A DNA stretch of 53,276 bases. Source: Desulfomonilaceae bacterium. GTDB lineage: Bacteria; Desulfobacterota; Desulfomonilia; Desulfomonilales; Desulfomonilaceae. Below, piece by piece: positions 40,853 through 49,005 of the stretch. The notes beneath the pieces were generated by a model. That model ran no database searches and was not told the origin of the DNA. It saw only the letters and a list, made by a program, of their open reading frames with translations. The first letter of the stretch is position 1. Each line of letters starts with the position of its first letter. The DNA is taken from NCBI GenBank assembly GCA_031082285.1, contig JAVHLK010000031.1:1-53276 (forward strand), in the 5' to 3' direction. Both the position numbers and the translations under genes were made by a program.

Positions 40853-41551
40853 TCAATAGCATAGGGGCACACAGGCATAGTTGACACAGCGTGTGCCGCT
40901 CGTCAAGGACCGCCACCATGAGCCGATCCACCGCACCGGATCCAGGCAGGCAACGGTACTGGTTGCGGCCTGTGGCTGCTGAACGGACACGGGGCCCGGC
41001 TGGATTTGAGTTCCGGGGCTCGGTCCGGTCTGCGGTCGGGCCGGAACAGGATACGGGGCTGCCGGGGGGAGGCCCGCCGCGGTTGCAGGGACGTCCCATC
41101 CTGTTCCTGCGTGAACCGTAGTCGGCACACAGGTGTAACACTGTACCGATGGCGTGTACCCACTCTGCGGAGTCATCGGCCAATGACCGGCCGCCTGTCC
41201 GACCCGCCCTTGCTGCAGAGGCGTCTGGCCTGCACTACGTACCTGCCTGGCACCGGCCGCGGCCGGAACATTCCAGGAATCCGTCTGAGCGTACGCGGGC
41301 GGCCCCCATACCTGGTAACAGGTCGTGACGGTGGTCGCTCCCGCCTGAGGAGCCTGCGCGTTCCACGCGGGAGGGGTCACCTGCGCCGGATCGGTTGCGG
41401 ATGCAGTGCCGGAATTGGGCGGAACGACATTGACATTGATGTGATTCGCATTCGCGCCGGAGGCCTTGACGGCCGACGCCCATGACGCGGTCAGAAACGC
41501 CGAAACAACGGCGGACACCAATAATATGGTTACTATTACACGCATTTGCAT
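40853..41551 (-). CDS. secreted Cys/Pro-rich repeat protein
   Basis: A 232-residue protein with an N-terminal signal peptide (residues 1-27, cleavage near ASA). The mature part is rich in Ala, Pro, Thr, Gly and Gln, with seven cysteines at 78, 138, 141, 202, 222, 227 and 231. Two units about 60 residues apart share [TS]-V-x-C-Y followed by a W-N/D-V-P-A motif (71-100 and 131-160), and a third, partial unit starts with TVAC near 200. The C-terminus is CVPLCY. GGAGG lies seven bases upstream of the start. It is the third gene of a unit with a flavocytochrome and a small membrane protein. Function unknown; disulfide-bonded envelope or haem/metal-binding roles are guesses. Confidence 0.75.
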   Translation of the reverse strand: MQMRVIVTILLVSAVVSAFLTASWASAVKASGANANHINVNVVPPNSGTASATDPAQVTPPAWNAQAPQAGATTVTTCYQVWGPPAYAQTDSWNVPAAAGARQVRSAGQTPLQQGRVGQAAGHWPMTPQSGYTPSVQCYTCVPTTVHAGTGWDVPATAAGLPPAAPYPVPARPQTGPSPGTQIQPGPVSVQQPQAATSTVACLDPVRWIGSWWRSLTSGTRCVNYACVPLCY

Positions 41552-41640
41552 GGAGGCACCTCCAGGTAACACTTCGAGTATCGTCATGCCGACATTTCTA
41601 CTATTTGGATGCCTGCTGTGTCCCGAAGATTCAAAACCTC

Positions 41641-41814
41641 TCATGACCGCGGGTGGAGAGGCACGGAAACCTCTCCGGAAGCAAGCGCGGCGGCCTTCGA
41701 CGGCGCCGCTGGAGGTTTGAAGACATACGTGCGGAGCAGCGCCAAGCCGTACACCGCCAGTACGACCACGATCACGAACAGTACGCTGAATATTCTCAGA
41801 TTTCTGATTCTCAT
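41641..41814 (-). CDS. 57-residue single-span membrane protein
   Basis: A small gene on the minus strand encoding 57 residues. A basic N-terminus (MRIRNLRIF) is followed by a hydrophobic helix at about residues 8-27 (VLFVIVVVLAVYGLALL) and a short Pro/Ala-rich tail. AGGAG lies five bases before the ATG. It begins 33 bases after the flavocytochrome stop and ends 89 bases before the secreted repeat protein, so all three are likely co-transcribed. It may be an accessory subunit of the membrane reductase. Confidence 0.6.
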   Translation of the reverse strand: MRIRNLRIFSVLFVIVVVLAVYGLALLRTYVFKPPAAPSKAAALASGEVSVPLHPRS

Positions 41815-41847
41815 CGCAACTCCTGGTGTCGGGGCGTTCGGGCCGTT

Positions 41848-43158
41848 CTACAGGGAAAACTCTTCTCTTCGCATGCGACGGTACGGCACGCCCATAGAGC
41901 GAAGCCCCCGGATGACCACCTTGGCCATCCCGGGGGGAACACACACGTAATAGGCCCTGTCCTCGGAATCCGGCCCGACCAATCGAACGAGCGCCTCGGG
42001 GGTGAGTCGGCCGGATTGCCCCGTCCATCCCTCGTCAGGCTTGCCGACTACATGTATTACCGACAATCTCGGTCGAGTCCCGTGCTCCATCTCCTCGATC
42101 TCGGACCTGAAGACGATGTCCTGTTCCGTGCTGTTGGCATAAATGAGTAAGACTTCGGCATCATTACCCGTGTCCCGCATGTGCCGTAGCATGCTCATGA
42201 ACGGAGTAATTCCGATCCCGCCCGCGATGAAAACATACTCTTTGTCCTGGGGATATAGAGTATAGGAGAATCGTCCAAACGGCCCTTGCACGATCGCCGT
42301 GTCGCCGGGAGCGGTCCGCCCGATCGTCGAAGTGAAATCGCCGGACTCCTTTATCGTCGAGCTTATGTGTTCCCGCTGCGTCGGGCTCGAGGAAATCGTC
42401 CAGTGATGCTCTTCGACCGGGACGCCCTCCGACCGGTACAGAGTGACGAAATGAAACTGACCGGGATGGTGGTCGTAGATCCGCTCGCCTTCGGGAGGGG
42501 CAAGTTTGACTGTCCAGACGTTGTGAGTCTCCTGTTCCACGTCTGAGACGCGATACGGCCGCCGCTCCAATCGCATCGGTTGCACCAGCTTGCGGTCGAC
42601 GTAAGCCCAGACGGTCAACCCGAGCAGACCAAACCACAGGAGGACCATGGGCTTTGGACCCATATCGTATCCCGACCACCAGCTATGGACAAAGGCGCAA
42701 GGAATGACGATCATCGCGAGAACATTGTGAAACCGGCGCCACTGTTCAAAGCCGAGTCCGAACCGCGCGTACCACATGCTCACGCACACGTTGATCAGCA
42801 GGAGCACAAGCACGGCCTTGCCCAGCAACACGTACCAGGGTTGCTCAAGAGTCAGGAGCAGCTTGACTCCCGCACCCCCGTAGGCCATAAGCGGCGGGTG
42901 AGACAGCAGGAGTGCCGCAGCGAATAGCCCCATGTACCGGTGAAACCGTGAGATTACGTCCAGACCGAAGGGTCGTTCCACAAACTTCCAGCGTGCCGTG
43001 AGGACCGGCTGAAGCGCGATGATGCCGTATGCCGCGAATGCCGCGCTGGTGCCGGTCTCGTGCATGAGGGTCATCTCGCCTTTCATCCACAGAGCGGCTA
43101 CGGTAATCAGAGGACTGAGTATCAATAAACCATAGACAACGACCAGGAGTACGCCCAT
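41848..43158 (-). CDS. ferric reductase-like transmembrane flavocytochrome
   Basis: A 436-residue membrane oxidoreductase of the ferric-reductase/NADPH-oxidase type. The N-terminal half has six or so membrane helices with four histidines placed to hold two b-haems (His73, His87, His144, His158). The C-terminal half is a flavodoxin-reductase-like module with HPGQFHFVTL and HHWTISSSP (FAD) and AGGIGITPFMSML (NAD(P)H). It should pass electrons from cytoplasmic NAD(P)H across the membrane to an outside acceptor. The start at 43158 has GGAGG close upstream. It heads a three-gene unit. Confidence 0.9.
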   Translation of the reverse strand: MGVLLVVVYGLLILSPLITVAALWMKGEMTLMHETGTSAAFAAYGIIALQPVLTARWKFVERPFGLDVISRFHRYMGLFAAALLLSHPPLMAYGGAGVKLLLTLEQPWYVLLGKAVLVLLLINVCVSMWYARFGLGFEQWRRFHNVLAMIVIPCAFVHSWWSGYDMGPKPMVLLWFGLLGLTVWAYVDRKLVQPMRLERRPYRVSDVEQETHNVWTVKLAPPEGERIYDHHPGQFHFVTLYRSEGVPVEEHHWTISSSPTQREHISSTIKESGDFTSTIGRTAPGDTAIVQGPFGRFSYTLYPQDKEYVFIAGGIGITPFMSMLRHMRDTGNDAEVLLIYANSTEQDIVFRSEIEEMEHGTRPRLSVIHVVGKPDEGWTGQSGRLTPEALVRLVGPDSEDRAYYVCVPPGMAKVVIRGLRSMGVPYRRMRREEFSL

Positions 43159-43533
43159 AATCCCCTCCGCACTATTGTGAGCCGTCTTCTTCGAAACCGA
43201 ACTACTTGCGCGCTCAATATCCGTCCGGAGACACAATTATTTCCCCCCCCGGTATCATGAATATAGTATCAGCATATCGCCGTGGATCTCGAAGTCAAGG
43301 ACTTCAACGCGACACGTCATCGCTACGGGCCCGTTGACGTTGGGGAAACTTTTCCCTTGCCGTCCCTGGACCTTTTGGCTATTCGTGACTACATGTAATA
43401 CGAATTCTCGGTCGGGAGAACGGCGACCGTACGTGAGATTCGTACGCGATCGCCCATCCGATCGATCGGATTGGAATTGCGTTCCGCTGATGGTCTCCCC
43501 AGGCTTCGGAAAGCAGTCAAATCAGGAGTGACA
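43159..43533. other. intergenic region between divergent genes, no gene seen
   Basis: About 375 bases lie between the flavocytochrome and the zinc-ribbon gene. It includes a C8 run near 43242 and an AT-rich stretch (43255-43280) that may carry the flavocytochrome promoter, but no clear -35/-10 pair is visible. Confidence 0.4.
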
Positions 43534-43782
43534 ATGAACAGGTCTTATCGTCCGAGATACGGAGTCCCGGCACGCTCGCCCCGACAGAAGGAAAAGCAGT
43601 TCGAAAAGTTGCGGGCAACGGAACTCTATTGCCCTAAGTGCGGTCGCGCTACCCCCGTGAGAGAGCGACTCCTCTTGGTACTCCCCGAAGGGGATAAATA
43701 CGAGTATCTCTGCGTCTACTGCGGGACGTCGTTGGGAGACAAGATCGAGCGAGGAGAACCCAAGCAGCTGGTAGTCCTTTAA
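43534..43782 (+). CDS. small zinc-ribbon protein
   Basis: An 82-residue basic protein with a zinc ribbon made of CPKC (33, 36) and CVYC (60, 63), preceded by an Arg/Lys-rich N-terminus. Such proteins bind nucleic acid or protein partners; the exact role is unknown. AGGAG lies five bases before the ATG, and in-frame codons upstream are not part of the protein. Confidence 0.75.
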   Translation: MNRSYRPRYGVPARSPRQKEKQFEKLRATELYCPKCGRATPVRERLLLVLPEGDKYEYLCVYCGTSLGDKIERGEPKQLVVL

Positions 43783-43912
43783 TGGTGCATCGCCTTCTGG
43801 AGGGTATCCCACGGGAGGCGAGACCGCGTAACCTGTTCGGAGAATGCGGCAGCGGATGAACACGATTCGGTGTCACCCGGCTGCCGGCACGGGCGATCAC
43901 CCCAGGGTGCCG

Positions 43913-44920
43913 TCAGGCCTTCTTTCCGTTCCGCCGTACCAGGTAGAGTAACCCGGGAATTCCCAGAACGAACGCCCACAGAAAGCTTAAGGCCCGAAAG
44001 ACGAGCGTGGCGGCTATGGATCGGGCCGGGTCCAGACCAAACAACTGCGGAACTTGGATCACCACCACGTCGAATATTCCGAGGGAGCCCGGTGTGAGGG
44101 GAATCAGATTCGCAAGGTTTCCCAAACTCGAGGTGATGATGACCGCAGAAAAGGGCAACGGCATTCCGAGTGCACGATAGATGAAGTAAAAGGACAGAAT
44201 CAGCGCGAGTGATATAACGAGAAACGAAGCCATCGCGAGAAACAGGAGCGGCCGGTCTCTGGTGAGCAAATGCCAGGAATGGGCGGCGCGTACCGCGAGT
44301 CCGATCAGTCCTCGTGTCCTCCAGTTCAAGGGCGGCGGGAAGATGCACAGGACAATGCAGAGTGCGAAAATGCCTACAACGACGATGGTCAATACGGGAT
44401 GCCCGTACCCATGAAGCAAGGCAAGGAGAGCCAAGCCCACAAGTGACAATGCGGCGTTGATGAGTGCGACCAGAAGTGCCGTGCCTCCATAGATGGCACC
44501 GAAGGCTTCGAAGTCGAGACCGCGCACCTTCTTGAGGTACACGGCGAGCCCCGCAGTTCCCCCACGCATGGGAATCAACAGGTTGCCTAGTATGGAACCT
44601 CCCGACAGGGCGGCCAGCTCGATAAAGCCGAGACGGAGACCGAATTTCCTCAGGAACAGCTTCATCTGAAACACATTGACGAGGTAGCTCAGGAGGATCA
44701 GCAGGCCCGCGGCAAAGGCTTCAGGCAGGGAAATGTTTCCGAGAAATGCAAAGTCTTGTCGGTGGGACAGTATGTAGTACCCGCACAGAACAACGAACAC
44801 CACGACGATGGCGTACCCCACGAAAGTGGAACCCCACGATCCGGGACGATCGGACTCCACTGTCTCGCTCTCGATCCGTTCCTTCACTGCATAAGCCACG
44901 TGGTTCAACTCCGGCGGCAC
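43913..44920 (-). CDS. YbhN/UPF0104-type polytopic membrane protein (lysylphosphatidylglycerol synthase TM family)
   Basis: A 335-residue integral membrane protein with about eight hydrophobic segments. Signature motifs of the family (the flippase-like part of MprF) are MRGGTAGLAVYLKK near 118-131 and LIPLTPGSLGIFD near 278-290. It lacks the catalytic aminoacyl-transferase domain, so a role in lipid or glycolipid transfer or anchoring is more likely than lipid lysylation. The GTG at 44920 has no clear ribosome-binding site, and the true start may be a GTG a few codons further in. Confidence 0.85.
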   Translation of the reverse strand: MPPELNHVAYAVKERIESETVESDRPGSWGSTFVGYAIVVVFVVLCGYYILSHRQDFAFLGNISLPEAFAAGLLILLSYLVNVFQMKLFLRKFGLRLGFIELAALSGGSILGNLLIPMRGGTAGLAVYLKKVRGLDFEAFGAIYGGTALLVALINAALSLVGLALLALLHGYGHPVLTIVVVGIFALCIVLCIFPPPLNWRTRGLIGLAVRAAHSWHLLTRDRPLLFLAMASFLVISLALILSFYFIYRALGMPLPFSAVIITSSLGNLANLIPLTPGSLGIFDVVVIQVPQLFGLDPARSIAATLVFRALSFLWAFVLGIPGLLYLVRRNGKKA

Positions 44921-45273
44921 CGGAAAACCGCGGAATGACGTGATGTCGGAGCACGTATGAATCCCGAGGTCAGCGGCATCCTGCGCGCGTCCCTTCCATT
45001 CCTTCGTACCCTCGGCCGCTCATCATAAACCGCACACGGAAAAACCGCAAGGACGTAAAATCCTTACCAAGCAGCCCTGGTATCGCGTCGGGAAAAGCCA
45101 CAACGACCACCATGTCATGCCGAGCCAAGCAGAGCAATCTTGCCGATATGACGGGCCAAAATGGGACATTGCCTCTTCGTTTCGCTCACAATAACCGCGG
45201 ATTGTCGTGCGGAGGGGAGGCGATGTCTTGCCCCCGCTCCCCGTGTCTCCGGCGTACGTCCCCGCAATCGCGG
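44921..45273. other. intergenic region with degenerate repeat
   Basis: Between the YbhN-type gene and a small hypothetical gene. Contains the degenerate inverted repeat at 45114-45195; otherwise no gene or promoter is seen. Confidence 0.45.
45114..45195. repeat. degenerate copy of the inverted repeat
   Basis: The left arm, TCATGCCGAGCCAAGCAGAG and onward (45115-45140), resembles the right arm of the repeat at 22-97. The right arm (45166-45195) resembles its inverse. Several substitutions in each arm suggest an old, decaying copy. Confidence 0.55.
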
Positions 45274-45459
45274 TCACGAACTCAACCACAGCGGGGCCAT
45301 GATTTCCTTCATGCGCTTTATCTGGGCTCGTAGCCATTGATTGCTCGGAAACCTTCCCCTAAGGATCCGATGACGGAGTTCAGCATTGAGAGGGTGATGA
45401 GGAAACTGCTGCTGAAACCGCTCATATGTCTTTGAAAATTCGTTGAATAGGGACGACAT
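45274..45459 (-). CDS. small hypothetical protein (61 residues)
   Basis: A 61-residue protein, basic and probably helical: SSLFNEFSKTYERFQQQFP, then HPLNAELRHRIL, ending KEIMAPLWLSS. GGAGG lies exactly five bases upstream of the ATG, which is the main evidence that it is expressed. It is preceded by an unusually AT-rich leader with an 8-bp inverted repeat at 45500-45534. Function unknown. Confidence 0.5.
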   Translation of the reverse strand: MSSLFNEFSKTYERFQQQFPHHPLNAELRHRILRGRFPSNQWLRAQIKRMKEIMAPLWLSS

Positions 45460-45499
45460 TGAAGCCTCCGAATAGACCATATGTAGTAGTGTTGTAAAT

Positions 45500-45534
45500 C
45501 GAGTCTATTAAATAGAGACAATCAAGTAGACTCG
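45500..45534. promoter_or_regulatory. perfect 8-bp inverted repeat upstream of the small gene
   Basis: CGAGTCTA (45500-45507) and TAGACTCG (45527-45534) are exact inverses separated by 19 bases of AT-rich sequence. It lies 41 bases upstream of the 61-residue gene start. It could be a repressor operator or an mRNA hairpin. Confidence 0.45.
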
Positions 45535-46052
45535 AGGTTCCGTAAATTAAAGCTTGATATAAATCTAGAAACCGAACCAACTCAGTGCCGCGGACGGGGC
45601 ATGGGGCGAGCACGCACCGCGTACGAGCTCGGGGGTGGGTACGGGGCAGGGGGCGACAACCGAGGATCGCCGGCGCGTGAGAATACGATTCACGGCAACT
45701 CCGGAGATCTCATTTGGTTCCGGAGCGATGCGCTGAGAATCACGAAAATGGTCGCGGTTTCAAGTGCCTGTCTGGAACGGTCATCGCGATCAACCGCGAA
45801 GTGACGCAAGATTTCTACGCGATAATTGTGTCATCATGCCATTAATTTCTTGACTCGTCATAGATGGAGTGATAGGAGCCATTTTCGAGGGACATGAGTG
45901 CCTCAAAGCCTTTTACCGGGCGCCGAACAGCGCGCGGCTTCTTTGTTTTCAAGTATCATTGCCGGTTGATCTCTAATCCCCCGATTTTCCGTTTGTCTAG
46001 GTGGCGACGCCGAGCCATTGCAATAAACCTTTGGGCGAAAAAGGAGTTGGAT
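45535..46052. other. intergenic region, no convincing gene
   Basis: About 520 bases between divergent small genes. Local AT content is raised around 45540-45570 and 45810-45860. Open frames here lack ribosome-binding sites and look non-coding. Confidence 0.4.
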
Positions 46053-46478
46053 ATGAGTCAGAGTGCGTTCCATGCCTCGGCCGGGGATTTCCTGCAATCG
46101 TACGATTTCAACCAGAATTACCGCTACTTGAAGAAGCTCATCCAGGAACTGAAAGTGGAAGATGATCGGTCCGTCAAACGGGCGCTCTTCGGAGAGGATG
46201 AATGCGAGCGGACGTTGACCAAGAAACAGATGAAGCAGTTGTTCCGATTCCTCAGAAAGATAGAGCACCACTACGAAGAATGCTGCACGCCCCCAATACC
46301 TGCGGAACTGGAGAAATCGATACGAGGCAGGGAGAGCGACCAGTGGCTCCCATGGGAACTCGAAGCCATAGAGAAGGTCGACGCTTGGCGTGAGGAGCTT
46401 CAGGAGCGCAAAGTCGTCGCGCGCCAACTGTTTCAGAAGGCCTTGGATAAGGTACGCAATGGTGAGAAGCTGCCATAA
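46053..46478 (+). CDS. hypothetical protein, helical
   Basis: A 141-residue cytoplasmic protein, highly charged and probably helical (LKKLIQELKVEDDRSVKRALF, KKQMKQLFRFLRKIEHHYEECC), with no known domain. The start at 46053 has AAGGAG six bases upstream; in-frame codons back to 45894 are not needed. It lies upstream of hflK but is separated from it by a hairpin and an hflK promoter, so it is probably its own unit. Confidence 0.7.
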   Translation: MSQSAFHASAGDFLQSYDFNQNYRYLKKLIQELKVEDDRSVKRALFGEDECERTLTKKQMKQLFRFLRKIEHHYEECCTPPIPAELEKSIRGRESDQWLPWELEAIEKVDAWREELQERKVVARQLFQKALDKVRNGEKLP

Positions 46479-46489
46479 TCTAAATATTT

Positions 46490-46527
46490 AGCCGATTCGG
46501 GGGAATTTCCGCTCACCCGAGTCGGCT
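46490..46527 (+). terminator. hairpin, possible terminator
   Basis: AGCCGATTCGGG (46490-46501) pairs with CCCGAGTCGGCT (46516-46527): a 12-bp stem with one G-T wobble and a 14-base loop, 12 bases after the upstream stop. The following sequence is only mildly T-rich, so termination is probable rather than certain. Confidence 0.55.
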
Positions 46528-46645
46528 CCCGTCACCTTCGTTCATTCCGGTCGAGCACTCCTCTGCACAGTGCGACCACGCCCCCCGTCGTCAGTCCTCG
46601 ATTTGCGACATTCCCGATTTCGCGCCAAAACCGTATGGGCATGGT

Positions 46646-46674
46646 TTGATTTCGTGGTTGAGATGGTTTATAAG
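46646..46674 (+). promoter_or_regulatory. predicted sigma70 promoter of hflKC
   Basis: TTGATT (46646-46651), 17 bases, TATAAG (46669-46674), 28 bases upstream of the hflK ATG. Spacing is ideal. Confidence 0.65.
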
Positions 46675-46702
46675 TAATAAACCCTATTGTCGGGGAGGAA
46701 TA

Positions 46703-47758
46703 ATGGATCAATTTAGACCCAGAAACGATGAAAACCCGGTCCGTGAGATTCAGCGCGGAGTGGAAGACCTCAAGTCTCTGCTCGAGGGATTCTTCAAGGG
46801 CCGGGGAACATGGATTGTCATCATCATCCTTGTCCTTTTGTACTTGGCGTCCGGCTTCTATGTCGTGCAGCCTGGAGAGAAGGGTGTCGAGCTCCTGTTT
46901 GGGAAGGTGAAGACCATCACGGATCCCGGCCTTCGGTACCGACTTCCCAAACCTTTCATGGACGCGTTAGTGGTGGACATTGCCCAGATACGGAGGGCGG
47001 AAATCGGTTTTCGATCGGATGGGGCACGAAGTAGAAGCGTACCTCCGGAGGCATTGATGCTCACCGGGGACGAGAACATCGTCGATGTTCAGCTGTTCGT
47101 GCAGTATGTCATCAACGATCCCGTGAAGTTTCTTTTTGGAGCTCAGGCTCCCGAGACGGCCTTGAGGGCTTCGGCCGAAGTGGCTCTGCGAGGAGTCGTG
47201 GGAGAAAACGAGATCGATTACACCATGACCAGCGGCAGAATGGACGTGCAGCAGAAGGTACAGGCATATCTGCAGCGACTGCTCGATACGTACAATACCG
47301 GACTGCTGGCGACTGAAGCTCGTTTGCTCGTCGTGGACCCCCCCGCGCAGGTGCAGGAGGCGTTCCATGACGTCGTCCGGGCCTGGGAGGACAGGGAGCG
47401 GCTTATTAAGGAAGCGGAAGGTTACCAGGAAGACGTTATTCCAAGAGCCAGAGGTATGGCACGGGAGGAGATCAGAAAGGCGGAGGGCTTCAAGGCTCAG
47501 CGCGTAATACGAGCCAAGGGTGACGCGCAAAGGTTCGATCGAGTTCTCGAGGAATATCTCAAGGCTCCGGAAGTAACCAGAGAGAGGCTTTATCTGGAGA
47601 GTGCGGAAAAGTTTCTGCCTGAGGCGAGGAAGTTCATCATGGAAGGCGGCGACTCGCGAGTCCTTCCCCTTTTTCCGCTGACGCAGCCTACCGGCCCTGC
47701 AGGGAAACGCTCCGAGCCGCGGCGGATCGAGCCGTCCTCAGAGAAGAAAGGGGACTGA
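46703..47758 (+). CDS. hflK: SPFH-family membrane protease modulator HflK
   Basis: HflK and HflC form a periplasmic cage that controls the FtsH protease. The 351-residue protein has one transmembrane helix (about residues 35-52), YVVQPGEKGVELLFGKV directly after it, an SPFH domain to about 230 and a charged helical C-terminus (EAEGYQEDVIPRARGMAREE). The start at 46703 has GGAGG four bases upstream. hflC follows after four bases. Confidence 0.93.
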   Translation: MDQFRPRNDENPVREIQRGVEDLKSLLEGFFKGRGTWIVIIILVLLYLASGFYVVQPGEKGVELLFGKVKTITDPGLRYRLPKPFMDALVVDIAQIRRAEIGFRSDGARSRSVPPEALMLTGDENIVDVQLFVQYVINDPVKFLFGAQAPETALRASAEVALRGVVGENEIDYTMTSGRMDVQQKVQAYLQRLLDTYNTGLLATEARLLVVDPPAQVQEAFHDVVRAWEDRERLIKEAEGYQEDVIPRARGMAREEIRKAEGFKAQRVIRAKGDAQRFDRVLEEYLKAPEVTRERLYLESAEKFLPEARKFIMEGGDSRVLPLFPLTQPTGPAGKRSEPRRIEPSSEKKGD

Positions 47759-47762
47759 ATTC

Positions 47763-48701
47763 ATGATAAAAATCATCATCGCTCTCGCAGTCATCGGTAT
47801 TGTCGCGAGCCAGACGGCATTCATCATATATCCGCCGGAACAGGGCCTGATACTGCAGTTCGGAAAACCCATACGGACCATCACGGAGCCCGATCTATAC
47901 TTTAAGTACCCGATGATACAAGATTTGCTTGTCTTCGACAAACGTATCCTCGTTGCCGATGCGCGACCGGCGGAATACATAACGCTTGACAAGAAGCGCC
48001 TCACGGTGGATACGGTAACGCGGTGGAAGATCGTCAAGCCCCTGGAGTTCTACCAGAGCGTGAACAATTACCAGGGAGCCACTGCCCGCTTGCAGGACAT
48101 TATCTTCGGTCGCCTTCGACAGGAGATCGCGAATCACAACTTCAAGGCATTCATCCGTGAAAAGCGGGAGAACATCATGGAGCAGGTCACCCTCGAGACT
48201 CGGCAACAGGCGAGGCGATTCGGCATCGACGTGATCGACGTGCGAATCAAGAGGGTCGATTTACCCGAGGAAGTCCAGAACAGCGTCTTTGCCAGGATGC
48301 GAGCCGAACGGGAGCGCATCGCGAAACGTTACCGTGCGGAAGGGGAAGAGCAAGGGCGTGAGATTCGGGCGAACGCGGACAAGGAGCGCGAGATTATACT
48401 CGCTCGGGCCTACGAAACCGCGCAGCTGCTCCGAGGAGAGGGTGACGCGGAGGCCACGTCCGTCTATGCCGACGCCTATGGAAAGAACAAAGAGTTCTAC
48501 TCGTTTCTTCGGCACCTCGATGTGTACAAGAAAGTGTTTGCAGAGGATACGACGCTCCTGTTGCGGCCCGATTCTCCCCTGCTGAGATTCATCGACTCAC
48601 CGGGCTTCCCGGTGAACAATCGTGCCGGCGGGGAACGGCTTCCGAGGCGACCTATGGGTACGGGAGCGACCGAGGTCAAGCCCGACGTGGAGTCGAGGTA
48701 G
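47763..48701 (+). CDS. hflC: SPFH-family membrane protease modulator HflC
   Basis: Partner of HflK, 312 residues. An N-terminal membrane helix (about 2-22) is followed by YPPEQGLILQFGKPI and the SPFH domain with KRLTVDTVTRWKI near 79. A helical C-terminus holds the HflC-type RAEGEEQGREIRANADKERE block. GGGGA precedes the start. About 300 bases follow before the next gene. Confidence 0.93.
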   Translation: MIKIIIALAVIGIVASQTAFIIYPPEQGLILQFGKPIRTITEPDLYFKYPMIQDLLVFDKRILVADARPAEYITLDKKRLTVDTVTRWKIVKPLEFYQSVNNYQGATARLQDIIFGRLRQEIANHNFKAFIREKRENIMEQVTLETRQQARRFGIDVIDVRIKRVDLPEEVQNSVFARMRAERERIAKRYRAEGEEQGREIRANADKEREIILARAYETAQLLRGEGDAEATSVYADAYGKNKEFYSFLRHLDVYKKVFAEDTTLLLRPDSPLLRFIDSPGFPVNNRAGGERLPRRPMGTGATEVKPDVESR

Positions 48702-49005
48702 GGTTGCCGCAAGACCGGGGCTTAACCGGACAAGGACCTCACAGTGCAGGGCTGCAATTGCTGTTCGTTGCGGTTTCCTTGACGGGTCTGCCTGTGCAAA
48801 GAAATGAGCCGTGTCAAGGATCCGATCAGGCCCATTGCAGGATTTCACAGATACGGTTACGAATTTATAAACGGTCGGCAGCGTCCCGGCCTCTCATGAA
48901 TCAAGGGCCTTGGACCAAGACCCCGGACTGAAGGGGAAGAATATTTCGGTCCGAACACTGTCACTGGATGTGACCGATCAGTTTAATGATCAAGGGAGTA
49001 CCCAC
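48702..49005. other. intergenic stretch, nothing clear
   Basis: About 300 bases between hflC and the radical SAM gene. No gene, hairpin with T-run or obvious promoter is seen, so read-through from hflKC cannot be excluded. Confidence 0.35.

Noticed and set aside
45601-45804. Open frame of 67 codons in the intergenic region
   Set aside because: No start signal and Gly/Arg/Ser-rich random-like composition.
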